From NCBI GenBank assembly GCA_934500865.1, contig CAKSUD010000022.1, positions 1 to 24,202 on the forward strand: a DNA stretch of 24,202 bases. The letters are read 5' to 3'. The notes beneath the pieces are model-generated. The model was given only the letters and a program-made list of their open reading frames with translations, did not search any database and had not been told where the DNA came from. How positions within the stretch are numbered: the stretch's first letter is position 1; each line of letters starts with the position of its first letter. Position numbers and translations under genes: made by a program. This document shows positions 7,707 to 15,474 of this stretch, piece by piece. This stretch comes from an uncultured Clostridia bacterium. Its GTDB lineage: Bacteria; Bacillota; Clostridia; TANB77; RGIG9151.

Positions 7707-8249
7707 TTAAATTCCGTTATCACGCTTAAAATCACCTTTTATCATAACTGCGCCGCTAGCCTTAGAAGTTATTCCTCTACCATCAGATTTAGGCACAATT
7801 AATAAATGGTTGTTACTAATTTCTTCATCAGTAACTAAGTCGCGTCCGGCAGTTACATCTGATATACCGCCACTGACACTTCCTATTGCAGTAAATTTAC
7901 CGGAGCGAACAATTATTTCTGTTCCGGCTTCACAAATTATACTTTCGTTTTCGTTTACATTAATAACTTCAAAAGTTGAAGGAGCTGAAACTCCTTTATC
8001 TTTAATTTCTTTTACTGTTTTATCAAATGAAGTCTTTAATTCGTCAAATTTATCAGTTAAATCTTTTGAAAGTGTGTTAGTTATGCTGCCTTTTAATTCC
8101 TCAATTTTGTTTTCAAAATAACTTAAAGAGATTAGAGGGTCTTTATCACTACCCGGGTCAGCAGCAAATGCTAAAAACATCCATCCAAAAGTTAAAGTCA
8201 AAGTTAATAAAATGATAATGTTTCTCTTGTTTTTTAGAAAATTCATCAT
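7707..8249 (-). CDS. Secreted protein of unknown function
   Basis: This 180-residue protein has a signal peptide or N-terminal anchor (residues 1-29, possible cleavage in LAFA/ADPG). A helical, coiled-coil-like segment follows (about 42-86). The C-terminal domain (about 92-176) contains well-patterned blocks: EAGTEIIVRSGKFTA, GGISDVTAGRDL and NNHLLIVPKSDGRGI. The high order of these blocks suggests a conserved family, but I cannot name a function. It starts 14 nt after mazF, preceded by AAGGAAGG, and is probably the last gene of that operon before the terminator at 7651-7680. A second in-frame ATG lies 3 nt downstream. Confidence 0.75.
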   Translation of the reverse strand: MMNFLKNKRNIIILLTLTLTFGWMFLAFAADPGSDKDPLISLSYFENKIEELKGSITNTLSKDLTDKFDELKTSFDKTVKEIKDKGVSAPSTFEVINVNENESIICEAGTEIIVRSGKFTAIGSVSGGISDVTAGRDLVTDEEISNNHLLIVPKSDGRGITSKASGAVMIKGDFKRDNGI

Positions 8250-8263
8250 ATGTACCTTCCTTT

Positions 8264-8614
8264 CTATTCTTCTTCTAATCCTAAGCTAATTTCAATAGCC
8301 TCGTTCACTCTATTCATTAAATGGTCGTTTAAATGGCCTATTCTCTCTTTTAAGCGACGCTTATCTATAGTTCTAACTTGTTCCAATAAAATTACAGAAT
8401 CTTTTGATAGACCGTAGTCGTCAGCATCGATTTCTATATGAGTAGGCATTTTTGCTTTATTAATTTGAGAGGTAATTGCAGCAGCAATTACAGTGGGACT
8501 GAACTTATTGCCCACATTGTTTTGAACGATTAATACCGGTCTAACTCCGCCTTGTTCAGAGCCTACTACCGGACTTAAATCAGCGTAGTAAATGTCTCCT
8601 CTTTTTACAATCAC
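8264..8614 (-). CDS. mazF: MazF/EndoA-family endoribonuclease (toxin)
   Basis: From a GTG start at 8614 the protein has 116 residues, the length of Bacillus subtilis EndoA (NdoA). It begins MIVKRGDIYYADLSPVVGSE and keeps GGVRPVLIVQNN with R25 and AAITSQ with T48, the residues known to be catalytic in that enzyme. MazF cuts single-stranded mRNA at short specific sequences and is normally held by a MazE or CopG-type antitoxin encoded just upstream. The frame stays open to 8647, but the family N-terminus and a GGAG about 10 nt upstream favour 8614. No antitoxin ORF is visible in 8615-8765. The preceding gene is a lipoprotein and the next a secreted protein. All catalytic residues are intact, so an antitoxin elsewhere or weak expression is expected. 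Confidence 0.93.
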   Translation of the reverse strand: MIVKRGDIYYADLSPVVGSEQGGVRPVLIVQNNVGNKFSPTVIAAAITSQINKAKMPTHIEIDADDYGLSKDSVILLEQVRTIDKRRLKERIGHLNDHLMNRVNEAIEISLGLEEE

Positions 8615-8649
8615 AAAATTCACACTCCGTATAAGAATTATTTGCATTT

Positions 8650-8674
8650 GGCGGTGAGTTCAATCTCATTCGCC
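8650..8674 (-). promoter_or_regulatory. Small hairpin in the mazF leader
   Basis: GGCG and TGAG pair with CTCA and CGCC across a small internal bulge and a 6-nt loop. It lies about 35 nt upstream of the mazF GTG start, in the probable 5' leader. There is no T run, so it is not a terminator. Its function is unknown. Confidence 0.35.
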
Positions 8675-8726
8675 CTAATACAATTATTTCCTAAACGGAA
8701 AAGAATTATTCAATTCGACCAATATT

Positions 8727-8756
8727 AGTTTAACACAATAGATATAATATAGTCAA
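8727..8756 (-). promoter_or_regulatory. Possible promoter for mazF
   Basis: Read on the minus strand, TTGACT (8756-8751) is followed after 18 bp by TAAACT (8732-8727). The -35 box is good and the -10 box is poor. It lies in the 151-nt gap after the lipoprotein gene and would give mazF and the next gene separate expression. Confidence 0.35.
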
Positions 8757-8765
8757 TTATTAAGG

Positions 8766-9305
8766 TTATAAAGATTTGAACTCATTATATATTATGTTTA
8801 CTTTTGCGGTACCGTTCTTGTCAAAATAGGTTAGAGACGCAGGAAGATTATTTTCAAAATACAAGGTGGCTGAATATAAATAGCTATTATTTTCAGGTAA
8901 AATTAAAGATATTTTATTCTCTTCTGTTGTTATATCTTTTGATGATTCTGAATTGAAATATGTATTAATGAAATAAGATAGAAAAAGTGGATTTGAGTTG
9001 ATTTCAGGGTAGTTTAGAGACGTAGATGAAATTCCAAGAGGTTCAGACGATATGTTTAAAATATTTTTATCAAAACTTACCTTGAAATTATCATCATCCA
9101 AAAATTCCATAGAATATGTTCCTACTGAGTTGTATGCTTGTAAAGCAGTATATTCAGTGGTATTTTTGTTAGAAAAATAGGTTATGTTCATTTTACAGGT
9201 ATAGTTTTTTATTGATAAAAGTATATCATTTGGAGCGATAACTTCTTGTTTTGGCGCGCAAGAAGTTAGAAAAACAATTAATAAAATAATAATAAATTTA
9301 ATCAT
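8766..9305 (-). CDS. GerS-like lipoprotein (LolA-like fold family)
   Basis: This 179-residue protein is a lipoprotein: a short hydrophobic leader ends in the lipobox LTSC, with lipidation predicted at Cys16. The rest is beta-rich, with patterns such as YSMEFLDDDNFKVSFDKN, NKISLILPENNS and ATLYFENNLPASLTYFDKNG. This resembles the LolA-type fold of clostridial GerS proteins, which are needed for cortex degradation during spore germination in Clostridioides difficile. The similarity is by eye only, so the germination role is inferred. The neighbouring mazF supports it weakly, because gerS in C. difficile lies near alr and mazEF-type genes. The start is preceded by GGAAGG, which lies inside a long inverted repeat (9308-9365). 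Confidence 0.65.
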   Translation of the reverse strand: MIKFIIILLIVFLTSCAPKQEVIAPNDILLSIKNYTCKMNITYFSNKNTTEYTALQAYNSVGTYSMEFLDDDNFKVSFDKNILNISSEPLGISSTSLNYPEINSNPLFLSYFINTYFNSESSKDITTEENKISLILPENNSYLYSATLYFENNLPASLTYFDKNGTAKVNIIYNEFKSL

Positions 9306-9307
9306 AG

Positions 9308-9365
9308 TAAATTATCCTTCCCAAACATATTTTTAGACTAATATATGAGTAGGAAAGATAATTTA
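9308..9365 (-). promoter_or_regulatory. Inverted repeat that would hide the lipoprotein ribosome binding site
   Basis: Arms 9308-9321 and 9352-9365 pair over 14 bp with one G-U pair and a 30-nt loop. In the minus-strand mRNA the second arm contains GGAAGGATAATTTA, including the Shine-Dalgarno sequence of the lipoprotein gene. The first arm begins only 8 nt after the stop codon of the upstream ATPase gene, so a terminating ribosome could open it. No T run follows, so termination is unlikely. Confidence 0.55.
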
Positions 9366-9373
9366 TTAGCTGA

Positions 9374-10915
9374 CTAAGAAATATTACCAAAATATCTTTT
9401 ATCTAAACTTCTATATTGAATTGCCTCTAGGATATGGGACTTCTGTATTTTCTCTGAACCAGCTAAATCTGCAATTGTGCGAGTAACTTTTAATATTCGT
9501 GAGTACGCTCTTGCTGATAGATTTAATTTTTCAAAAGCAATTTTTAATATGTTTTCACAATCACTATCTAAAGTACAGTATTTATTAATTTTTTTAGCAG
9601 TAAGTTGCGAGTTAGAAAAAATGTTATCGTTTTTAAATCTATGCAATTGAATTTCACGCGCCTTGTTAACCCGTTCTTTAATTTTTTCTGAGCTTTCAGG
9701 GGTAAGTTTGTCATTTAATTCATCATATTTAACGGTAGGGACTTCGAGTTGAATATCAATTCTGTCTAAGAGTGGGCCGGATATTTTACACATATAGTTA
9801 TGAATTTGTTTAGGAGTACAAGTACAAGAGTTTTGGATACTTCCGTAATATCCGCAAGGGCAAGGATTCATAGAAGCCACAAACATAAAGTTAGCCGGAT
9901 AAGTGTAAATTCCATTTGCTCTTCCGATAGTTATAACTCTATCTTCAAGAGGTTGTCTAAGTACTTCTAAGGCATTTTTTTGAAATTCGGGTAACTCATC
10001 TAAGAATAGAACACCGTTATGTGCAAGGCTTATTTCACCGGGTTTGGGTACTTTCCCTCCTCCGACTAAAGAAACGGACGAAACACTATGATGTGGACTC
10101 CTAAATGGTCTGGTAGTAAGAAGTGAAAAGTCATTAGATAGTAAACCAGAAATACTATAAATTTTAGTCACTTCTAAGGCTTCTTCAATTGTTAAATCTG
10201 GAAGAATGGTTGGTATTCTGTGAGCCAGCATAGTTTTTCCGGAGCCAGGTGAACCGATTAAAAGTACGTTATGATTTCCGGCGGCAGCAATTTCCAAAGC
10301 TCTTTTTGCCGTTTCTTGTCCTTTTACTTCTGAAAAATTTATGTCATATTTTTTTGAATTTGAAAAAATTTCTTCCACATTACAAGAGGGAGCAGATAGA
10401 GGAGCTCCATTAGAAAAGTACGAAATTATATCATTTAGGTTATTTGCAGTTAATATTTTTATATTTTCTATTACACTAGCCTCTTTTTCATTTCCTTCCG
10501 GTATGATTAGACAATTTATTTTATTTTTTGAGGCACATATTGCCATTGGTAAAATACCTTTTATTGGATTTATTTTCCCATCTAAAGATAATTCTCCTAA
10601 AAAGCAGTAATCATTAAATTTTTCGGGATTAATAATCCCCATTATGGCTAGAATTGACATAGCAATTGGCAGGTCGAAAGTAGCACCTTCCTTTTTTGTA
10701 TTAGCGGGCGAGAGGTTTAAAATGATTTTTCCGTAGGGAAATTGCAAACCCGAATTTTTTATTGCAGATGTAACTCTTTCTTTAGATTCTCGTATAGATG
10801 CGTCCGGCAAACCTACTATTTCGATTCCGGATAAGCCACTAAGTAAAGTGGCCTCTACATTTATAATATAACCATCTAATCCATTTAGGCCGATAGTTCT
10901 AACTTTAGCAAACAT
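9374..10915 (-). CDS. YifB/ComM-like Mg-chelatase-family AAA+ ATPase
   Basis: From the ATG at 10915 the protein has 513 residues, the usual length of the YifB/ComM family. The order is an N-terminal Lon-protease-like domain (about 1-165, with LNLSPANTKKEGATFDLPIA), an AAA+ domain with Walker A GSPGSGKT (221-228) and Walker B VLFLDE (302-307), a Cys-rich patch CPCGYYGSIQNSCTC (352-366), and a C-terminal helical domain (LSARAYSRILKVTRTIADL). ComM in Haemophilus is a helicase that aids integration of transformed DNA. The role in Clostridia is less clear. The frame is open to 10951, but the family start MFAKVRTIGLNG and AAGGAAGTG favour 10915. The gene has its own promoter and heads the minus-strand cluster. 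Confidence 0.93.
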   Translation of the reverse strand: MFAKVRTIGLNGLDGYIINVEATLLSGLSGIEIVGLPDASIRESKERVTSAIKNSGLQFPYGKIILNLSPANTKKEGATFDLPIAMSILAIMGIINPEKFNDYCFLGELSLDGKINPIKGILPMAICASKNKINCLIIPEGNEKEASVIENIKILTANNLNDIISYFSNGAPLSAPSCNVEEIFSNSKKYDINFSEVKGQETAKRALEIAAAGNHNVLLIGSPGSGKTMLAHRIPTILPDLTIEEALEVTKIYSISGLLSNDFSLLTTRPFRSPHHSVSSVSLVGGGKVPKPGEISLAHNGVLFLDELPEFQKNALEVLRQPLEDRVITIGRANGIYTYPANFMFVASMNPCPCGYYGSIQNSCTCTPKQIHNYMCKISGPLLDRIDIQLEVPTVKYDELNDKLTPESSEKIKERVNKAREIQLHRFKNDNIFSNSQLTAKKINKYCTLDSDCENILKIAFEKLNLSARAYSRILKVTRTIADLAGSEKIQKSHILEAIQYRSLDKRYFGNIS

Positions 10916-10937
10916 TTCTATCACTTCCTTATTATGG

Positions 10938-10967
10938 ATTATATTACACAAATTGCAAATATGTCAA
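10938..10967 (-). promoter_or_regulatory. Promoter of the YifB-like ATPase gene
   Basis: On the minus strand TTGACA (10967-10962) and TATAAT (10943-10938) are perfect boxes with an 18-bp spacer. Transcription would start near 10931, leaving a very short leader. It is divergent from the rny promoter. Confidence 0.8.
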
Positions 10968-10993
10968 TATTTTTTAAATGGAATATTTATGCC

Positions 10994-11022
10994 TTGACAG
11001 TTGTTTTTTTTAATTGTAAAAT
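10994..11022 (+). promoter_or_regulatory. Promoter of rny
   Basis: TTGACA (10994-10999), a 17-bp spacer and TAAAAT (11017-11022) make a strong SigA-type promoter. Transcription would start near 11029, giving rny an untranslated leader of about 180 nt. Confidence 0.85.
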
Positions 11023-11113
11023 TAAAGAGTGAAATTGTAAGAAATTCAATGAAACTTTTTGCAAAAATTCGCTATTAATATATATAAAGAAAAATACGAT
11101 ATAGATATGTTAG

Positions 11114-11172
11114 CAAATTCGAAAAAGTGAATTTGAAAATTATTTTCGAGGATATATTTTTCGCGTAAGCGA
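11114..11172 (+). promoter_or_regulatory. Hairpins in the long rny leader
   Basis: Three small hairpins occur in series: CAAATTC/GAATTTG (11114-11135, 8-nt loop), GAAAA/TTTTC (11135-11147, overlapping the first by one base), and TCGC-GTAA-GCGA (11161-11172), whose loop is a GNRA tetraloop. No T run follows. The leader could influence stability or translation of the RNase Y mRNA, but I recognise no known riboswitch. Confidence 0.45.
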
Positions 11173-11209
11173 TTTGTACTTTGAAAATTGAAGATTGGGA
11201 GGGAATAAG

Positions 11210-12751
11210 ATGGAAACTGGTATAGTTGTTTCTATCTGCCTTATTGTTTTTGCGGTAGGAATCGCAATAGGATTCTTTATACGCAAAATGATTTCTGAAG
11301 CCAAAATTGGGTCTGCTAGAAAAGAAGCTGAGTCAATTATTGAAGATGCGAGAAAAACTGTTGAAAACGAAAAAAGAGAAATGTTACTTCAAGCAAAAGA
11401 GGAAATACACAAGAATAGGGTAGAATTAGAAAGAGAAATCAAAGAAAGAAGAAATGAAATGCAAAGACTCGAAAGAAGAGTTTTGCAAAAAGAAGAAGGA
11501 TTAGATAAAAAATCCGAAAGTTTAGAACAAAAAGAAGAACAATTGGCTAAAAAGATTAAAGAAAATCAAGAGCTAAAAGAAGAGTTAGAAGAAAACATTA
11601 AGAAAGAACAAGCTGAACTTGAGAAAGTTGCCGGAATGACAGCTGAAGAAGCTAAGCAAATGCTTATTAAAAACATTGAACATGAAGTTAAGTTAGAAAC
11701 TGCATTAATGATAAAGAATGCGGAAATGACAGCTAAAGAAGAAGCTAATAAAAAGGCTAAAAACATTATTGCTACTGCAATTCAAAAGTGTGCTGCTGAC
11801 CAAGTGGCAGAACATACAGTGTCGGTAGTTGCATTACCTAATGATGAAATGAAAGGTAGAATTATTGGTAGAGAAGGAAGAAATATCAAAGCGTTAGAGA
11901 CTCTAACAGGAATTGATTTGATTATAGATGATACTCCTGAAGCAGTTATTTTATCGGGATTTGATCCGGTAAGACGTGAAGTTGCTAGAATTGCACTTGA
12001 GAAGTTAATTTTAGATGGAAGAATTCATCCTACAAGGATTGAAGAAATGGTAGAAAAGGCGCAAGCCGAAGTGGAAGACATTATGCGTGAAGCCGGAGAA
12101 GAGGCTTGTTATAGCGTAAATGTTCACAATTTGCATCCTGATCTTGTAAGATTACTTGGAAAATTAAAATATAGAACGAGTTACGGCCAGAATGTATTAA
12201 TACATTCTATCGAAGTAGCTCATATAGCCGGACTTATGGCGTCTGAATTAGGTTTAGACCCAGAAATGGCTAAGCGTGCAGGCTTATTACACGATATAGG
12301 TAAGGCTATAGACCAAGAAATGGAAGGATCACACGTACAAATCGGTGTTGATTTGTTAAAGAGATATAAAGAATGTCCTGAAATATTAAATGCAGTTGAA
12401 GCACACCATGAAGATGTTGAACCTACATCTATTACTGCTATTTTAATTCAGGCTGCTGACTCTATTTCTGCTGCACGTCCTGGTGCTAGAAAAGAAACTT
12501 TAGAAGCATATATCAAGAGAATTGAAAAAATTGAAGAAATTACAACATCATTTAAGGGTGTTGATAAATCATTTGCAATTCAAGCAGGTCGTGAAGTTAG
12601 AATTATAGTAAATCCTGAAGATATTTCTGATGCAGAGATGACATTACTTGCTCGTGATATAGCTAAGAAGATTGAAGCTGAAGTAAGTTATCCTGGCCAA
12701 ATTAAAGTAAATATTGTTCGTGAAACAAGAGTAGTAGATTACGCAAAGTAG
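11210..12751 (+). CDS. rny: Ribonuclease Y
   Basis: This 513-residue protein is RNase Y, the membrane-bound endoribonuclease that starts mRNA decay in many Firmicutes. It has an N-terminal transmembrane helix (about 4-24), a long charged coiled coil (about 28-200), a KH RNA-binding domain with GRIIGREG (216-223), and an HD hydrolase domain with the metal-binding LLHDIGKA (H361, D362) followed by AHHEDVEP. The length fits the family (about 520). The frame is open from a TTG at 11195, but GGGAGGG (11197-11203) lies ideally before the ATG at 11210. It has its own promoter and a terminator 11 nt after its stop, so it is transcribed alone. Confidence 0.97.
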   Translation: METGIVVSICLIVFAVGIAIGFFIRKMISEAKIGSARKEAESIIEDARKTVENEKREMLLQAKEEIHKNRVELEREIKERRNEMQRLERRVLQKEEGLDKKSESLEQKEEQLAKKIKENQELKEELEENIKKEQAELEKVAGMTAEEAKQMLIKNIEHEVKLETALMIKNAEMTAKEEANKKAKNIIATAIQKCAADQVAEHTVSVVALPNDEMKGRIIGREGRNIKALETLTGIDLIIDDTPEAVILSGFDPVRREVARIALEKLILDGRIHPTRIEEMVEKAQAEVEDIMREAGEEACYSVNVHNLHPDLVRLLGKLKYRTSYGQNVLIHSIEVAHIAGLMASELGLDPEMAKRAGLLHDIGKAIDQEMEGSHVQIGVDLLKRYKECPEILNAVEAHHEDVEPTSITAILIQAADSISAARPGARKETLEAYIKRIEKIEEITTSFKGVDKSFAIQAGREVRIIVNPEDISDAEMTLLARDIAKKIEAEVSYPGQIKVNIVRETRVVDYAK

Positions 12752-12762
12752 TCATAATTACA

Positions 12763-12789
12763 GGCAACGGTAATCCCGTTGCCTTTTTT
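12763..12789 (+). terminator. Terminator of rny
   Basis: The 8-bp stem GGCAACGG/CCGTTGCC with a 5-nt loop is followed by six T. It ends only 2 nt before the tRNA gene. Confidence 0.92.
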
Positions 12790-12791
12790 AC

Positions 12792-12866
12792 GCTCCCATA
12801 GTTTAATGGATAAAATGGCAGATTCCGATTCTGCAGATGTAGGTTCGATTCCTACTGGGAGTGCCA
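12792..12866 (+). tRNA. tRNA-Arg (anticodon CCG)
   Basis: A 75-nt cloverleaf is complete with encoded CCA. The acceptor stem is GCTCCCA/TGGGAGT (G1-U72 wobble). Position 8-9 is TA, and the D-arm stem is GTTT/AAAT. The anticodon stem GCAGA/TCTGC holds loop TTCCGAT with anticodon CCG at 12825-12827. The variable loop is 4 nt, and the T-arm GTAGG/CCTAC has loop TTCGATT. It reads the codon CGG, which should be rare in this AT-rich genome. The gene follows the rny terminator directly and precedes the peptidase gene by 29 nt without an intervening terminator. Confidence 0.95.
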
Positions 12867-12895
12867 AATTAATTGTTAGAGAGGAAGTGGAATGA

Positions 12896-13909
12896 ATGAG
12901 ATATCCACGTAATTTAAAAATTGGAGATAGTATAGGAATATGTGCACCATCTTGTGGAATAACAGATGAGAAGAAAATAAAAAGATTAGATTTTGCTTAT
13001 TTACAATTAAAAGAATTAGGATATAAGATACTTGAAACCAAGAGTGTACGAAAAGAAATTAAGGGAAGAAGTGCGCCTAGCGAAGAAAGAGCAAAGGAAT
13101 TAATGGAATTATTGGAAAATCCGGAGATTGGCTTGGTTTTATATGCAACCGGCGGAGATTTTTTAGTGGAAATGCTAGATTTTCTAGATTGGGAAAAACT
13201 AAAAAACATTGAGCCAAAGTGGACACAGGGGTATTCTGATATAACGAGTATTTCTTTCCTATTTAATACTATTTTGGATGTCCCATCTATCTACTGTCAA
13301 ACAATAAAGGATTATGCAATGAAGCCACTTCATAAAAGTCTTACAGATGCATTAAATATTGCGCAAGGAAAGCTGGTAGTTCAAAATTCGTTTGAAAAAT
13401 ATGAAATAAAGAATGAGAATGAAAGCCCAATAGCAACATATAACTTAACCGAAAAGGTAGAGTGGAAAAAACTAAATGGTGAGGAAGAAATAAGAATGCG
13501 TGGTCGCTCGATGGGGGGATGCTTAGACTGCATAAAGTGCTTTTTTGGTACAAAGTATGATAAAATTAATGAGTACATAAATAAATATAAAAATGACGGA
13601 ATAATTTGGTTTTTAGAAGTATTTGAAATGAGTACACCGGAAGTTTTTAGAGTCCTTTGGCAAATGAAAAATTGTGGGTATTTTGATAACTGTTCAGGAA
13701 TTATTTTCGGGAGACCATTGTTTGTCAGAAATGATTATGATATAAGTTTTAATGAAGCAGTTAAAGATGCACTCGGAGAACTTAATATTCCTATAATATG
13801 TGATGCTGATATAGGACATGTGTCTCCACAACTTGCAATTGTAAATGGTGCAATACTTGAGATTACTTCTAAAAATGGAAAAGGAACGGTAAAAACTTTC
13901 TTTGAATAA
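12896..13909 (+). CDS. S66-family peptidase (LD-carboxypeptidase/MccF-like)
   Basis: This 337-residue protein matches the S66 serine peptidase family. Members either remove the terminal D-Ala from cell-wall tetrapeptides during murein recycling (LdcA) or give immunity to microcin C by cutting its peptide bond (MccF). The start IGICAPSCGIT, the nucleophile motif QGYSDITSI (S114), a glutamate in WFLEVFE (E241) and the histidine in CDADIGHVSPQ (H308) form the expected Ser-Glu-His triad. The GYSDIT form and the GRSMGGCLD block look more MccF-like than classical LdcA, so the substrate is uncertain. GAGGAAG precedes the ATG. A nearby ATG at 12892 is out of frame. It heads a run of closely spaced genes with the small membrane protein, pth and ung. 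Confidence 0.88.
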   Translation: MRYPRNLKIGDSIGICAPSCGITDEKKIKRLDFAYLQLKELGYKILETKSVRKEIKGRSAPSEERAKELMELLENPEIGLVLYATGGDFLVEMLDFLDWEKLKNIEPKWTQGYSDITSISFLFNTILDVPSIYCQTIKDYAMKPLHKSLTDALNIAQGKLVVQNSFEKYEIKNENESPIATYNLTEKVEWKKLNGEEEIRMRGRSMGGCLDCIKCFFGTKYDKINEYINKYKNDGIIWFLEVFEMSTPEVFRVLWQMKNCGYFDNCSGIIFGRPLFVRNDYDISFNEAVKDALGELNIPIICDADIGHVSPQLAIVNGAILEITSKNGKGTVKTFFE

Positions 13910-13921
13910 GGGGGAATAGAA

Positions 13922-14224
13922 ATGTTTTTAAATTTTTTGTTTGGAAATCCTAGTAAAAAAACAATTGGATATTATACTAAAATATTCTTTTTTATGATAA
14001 TTCCGGTGTTTGGACTGTTTTATACATTATTTTTAGCTTTTGTTGAAGATAGAGATGCGGATATAAATAAACTGGCAAAAGGGGCACTAATAATAAGAAT
14101 ATTTGCGATTATATTATTACTTGCAATTCTTGCAATAGTGGTAAAATTTATAATTCCTGATGTAATTCCGAATATTGAAAGAATGATAAATAATTCAATG
14201 ATTTTAATGAGAATATTTAGATAA
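13922..14224 (+). CDS. Small membrane protein of unknown function
   Basis: This 100-residue protein has two predicted transmembrane helices, about 20-41 (IFFFMIIPVFGLFYTLFLAF) and 56-79 (LIIRIFAIILLLAILAIVVK). A charged loop (EDRDADINKLAKG) lies between them and a short basic tail follows. I recognise no family. The start is preceded by AAGGGGGAATAGAA. It lies 12 nt after the S66 peptidase gene and 17 nt before pth, so it is probably co-transcribed with them. Confidence 0.75.
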   Translation: MFLNFLFGNPSKKTIGYYTKIFFFMIIPVFGLFYTLFLAFVEDRDADINKLAKGALIIRIFAIILLLAILAIVVKFIIPDVIPNIERMINNSMILMRIFR

Positions 14225-14241
14225 AGTTGGAGATGAATTAA

Positions 14242-14799
14242 ATGAAAATAATAGTTGGACTTGGTAATCCCGGAAGTGAGTATGAAAGAACAAGACATAA
14301 TACGGGATTTATGGTAGTAGATAGATTAGCCAGTAAGCATAATATAGAAATAAAGAAAGAAAAAAGTAAGGCATTATTTGGAACCGGCGAAATAAATGGA
14401 GAAAAAGTAATGATTGTAAAACCTCAGACTTTTATGAATTTAAGCGGAGAAGCGGTCAGAGGAATTATGGATTTTTATAAAGAAAGTATAGAAAATCTTT
14501 TGATAATTTTTGATGATATTGATTTAGAACTTGGTAATATAAGAATAAAAGAAAGAGGCTCGGCAGGAACACATAATGGTATGAAATCTATTGTTCAAAA
14601 TTTAGGAACTATGGATTTTAGACGAGTAAAAGTTGGAATTGGAAAACCAAAGCCTAATATCGACTTAGTTAGCCACGTTTTAGGAAAATTTTCTGATGAA
14701 GAATATAAGATCTTAACTGAGAGCATAGATAAAGCAGTAGATGCAACAGAAATAATAATATCCGGAAATGTAAGTAAAGCTATGAATTTATATAATTGA
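14242..14799 (+). CDS. pth: Peptidyl-tRNA hydrolase
   Basis: This 185-residue protein is bacterial Pth, which frees tRNA from prematurely released peptidyl-tRNA in the cytoplasm. The start MKIIVGLGNPGSEYERTRHN includes the conserved N9 and catalytic H19. The motifs MNLSGEAV, IFDDIDLELG (D92) and GSAGTHNGMKSI are all intact, and the length fits the family. It is 9 nt from ung and is preceded by a weak ribosome binding site (GGAGATGAATTAA). Confidence 0.97.
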   Translation: MKIIVGLGNPGSEYERTRHNTGFMVVDRLASKHNIEIKKEKSKALFGTGEINGEKVMIVKPQTFMNLSGEAVRGIMDFYKESIENLLIIFDDIDLELGNIRIKERGSAGTHNGMKSIVQNLGTMDFRRVKVGIGKPKPNIDLVSHVLGKFSDEEYKILTESIDKAVDATEIIISGNVSKAMNLYN

Positions 14800-14808
14800 G
14801 GTGAAATA

Positions 14809-15474
14809 ATGGTTAATCTAGGCAATTCGTGGGATGAAATACTAAAAGATGAATTTGAAAAAGAATATTATTTAAAAATCAGAAAATTCTTGGTGTATGA
14901 ATATAATCATTATAGAATTTTCCCAAATATGAATGATATTTTTAATGCATTAAAAATGGCTGATTATAACGATATAAAGGTAGTAATAATTGGTCAGGAC
15001 CCTTATCATGAAGAGGGACAAGCACATGGGCTTTCTTTTTCTGTTCAAAAAGGAATTCAAATTCCGCCATCATTAATGAATATATATAAAGAGCTTAATA
15101 CTGACCTGGGTTGTTACATACCCAATAATGGGTATTTGGAGAAATGGGCACGTCAAGGAGTACTATTGCTAAACAATGTATTAACAGTAAGAAAGGGACA
15201 AGCTAATTCCCATAAAGAATGTGGATGGGAAACATTTACTGATAGAGTAATAATCGAGCTAAATAAACGTGAAAAACCGATTGTCTTTATGTTTTGGGGA
15301 GCTTGTGCAAGGAAAAAAGAAGCTTTGGTTACAAATAAAAACCATTACATACTAAAAGCAGCACATCCTAGCCCACTTTCAGCATATAACGGTTTCTTTG
15401 GTTGTAAACATTTTTCAAAAGCAAATGATTTCTTAGGAAAAGATGCAATTGATTGGCAAATCGAAAACATTTAA
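14809..15474 (+). CDS. ung: Uracil-DNA glycosylase, family 1
   Basis: This 221-residue enzyme removes uracil from DNA as the first step of base excision repair. The catalytic water-activating motif GQDPYHEEGQAHG (D64) and the late motif HPSPLSAYNGFFG (H186) are intact, as is the uracil-binding region LLLNNVLTV. The length fits the family. GAGGTGAAATA precedes the ATG. It is the last gene of the pth cluster. Its stop codon overlaps the stop of the convergent hemolysin III-like gene, and no terminator lies between them. Confidence 0.97.
   Translation: MVNLGNSWDEILKDEFEKEYYLKIRKFLVYEYNHYRIFPNMNDIFNALKMADYNDIKVVIIGQDPYHEEGQAHGLSFSVQKGIQIPPSLMNIYKELNTDLGCYIPNNGYLEKWARQGVLLLNNVLTVRKGQANSHKECGWETFTDRVIIELNKREKPIVFMFWGACARKKEALVTNKNHYILKAAHPSPLSAYNGFFGCKHFSKANDFLGKDAIDWQIENI

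Noticed and set aside
8648..8765. Search for a MazE/CopG antitoxin gene upstream of mazF
   Set aside because: No open reading frame with a ribosome binding site is present on the minus strand in this gap.
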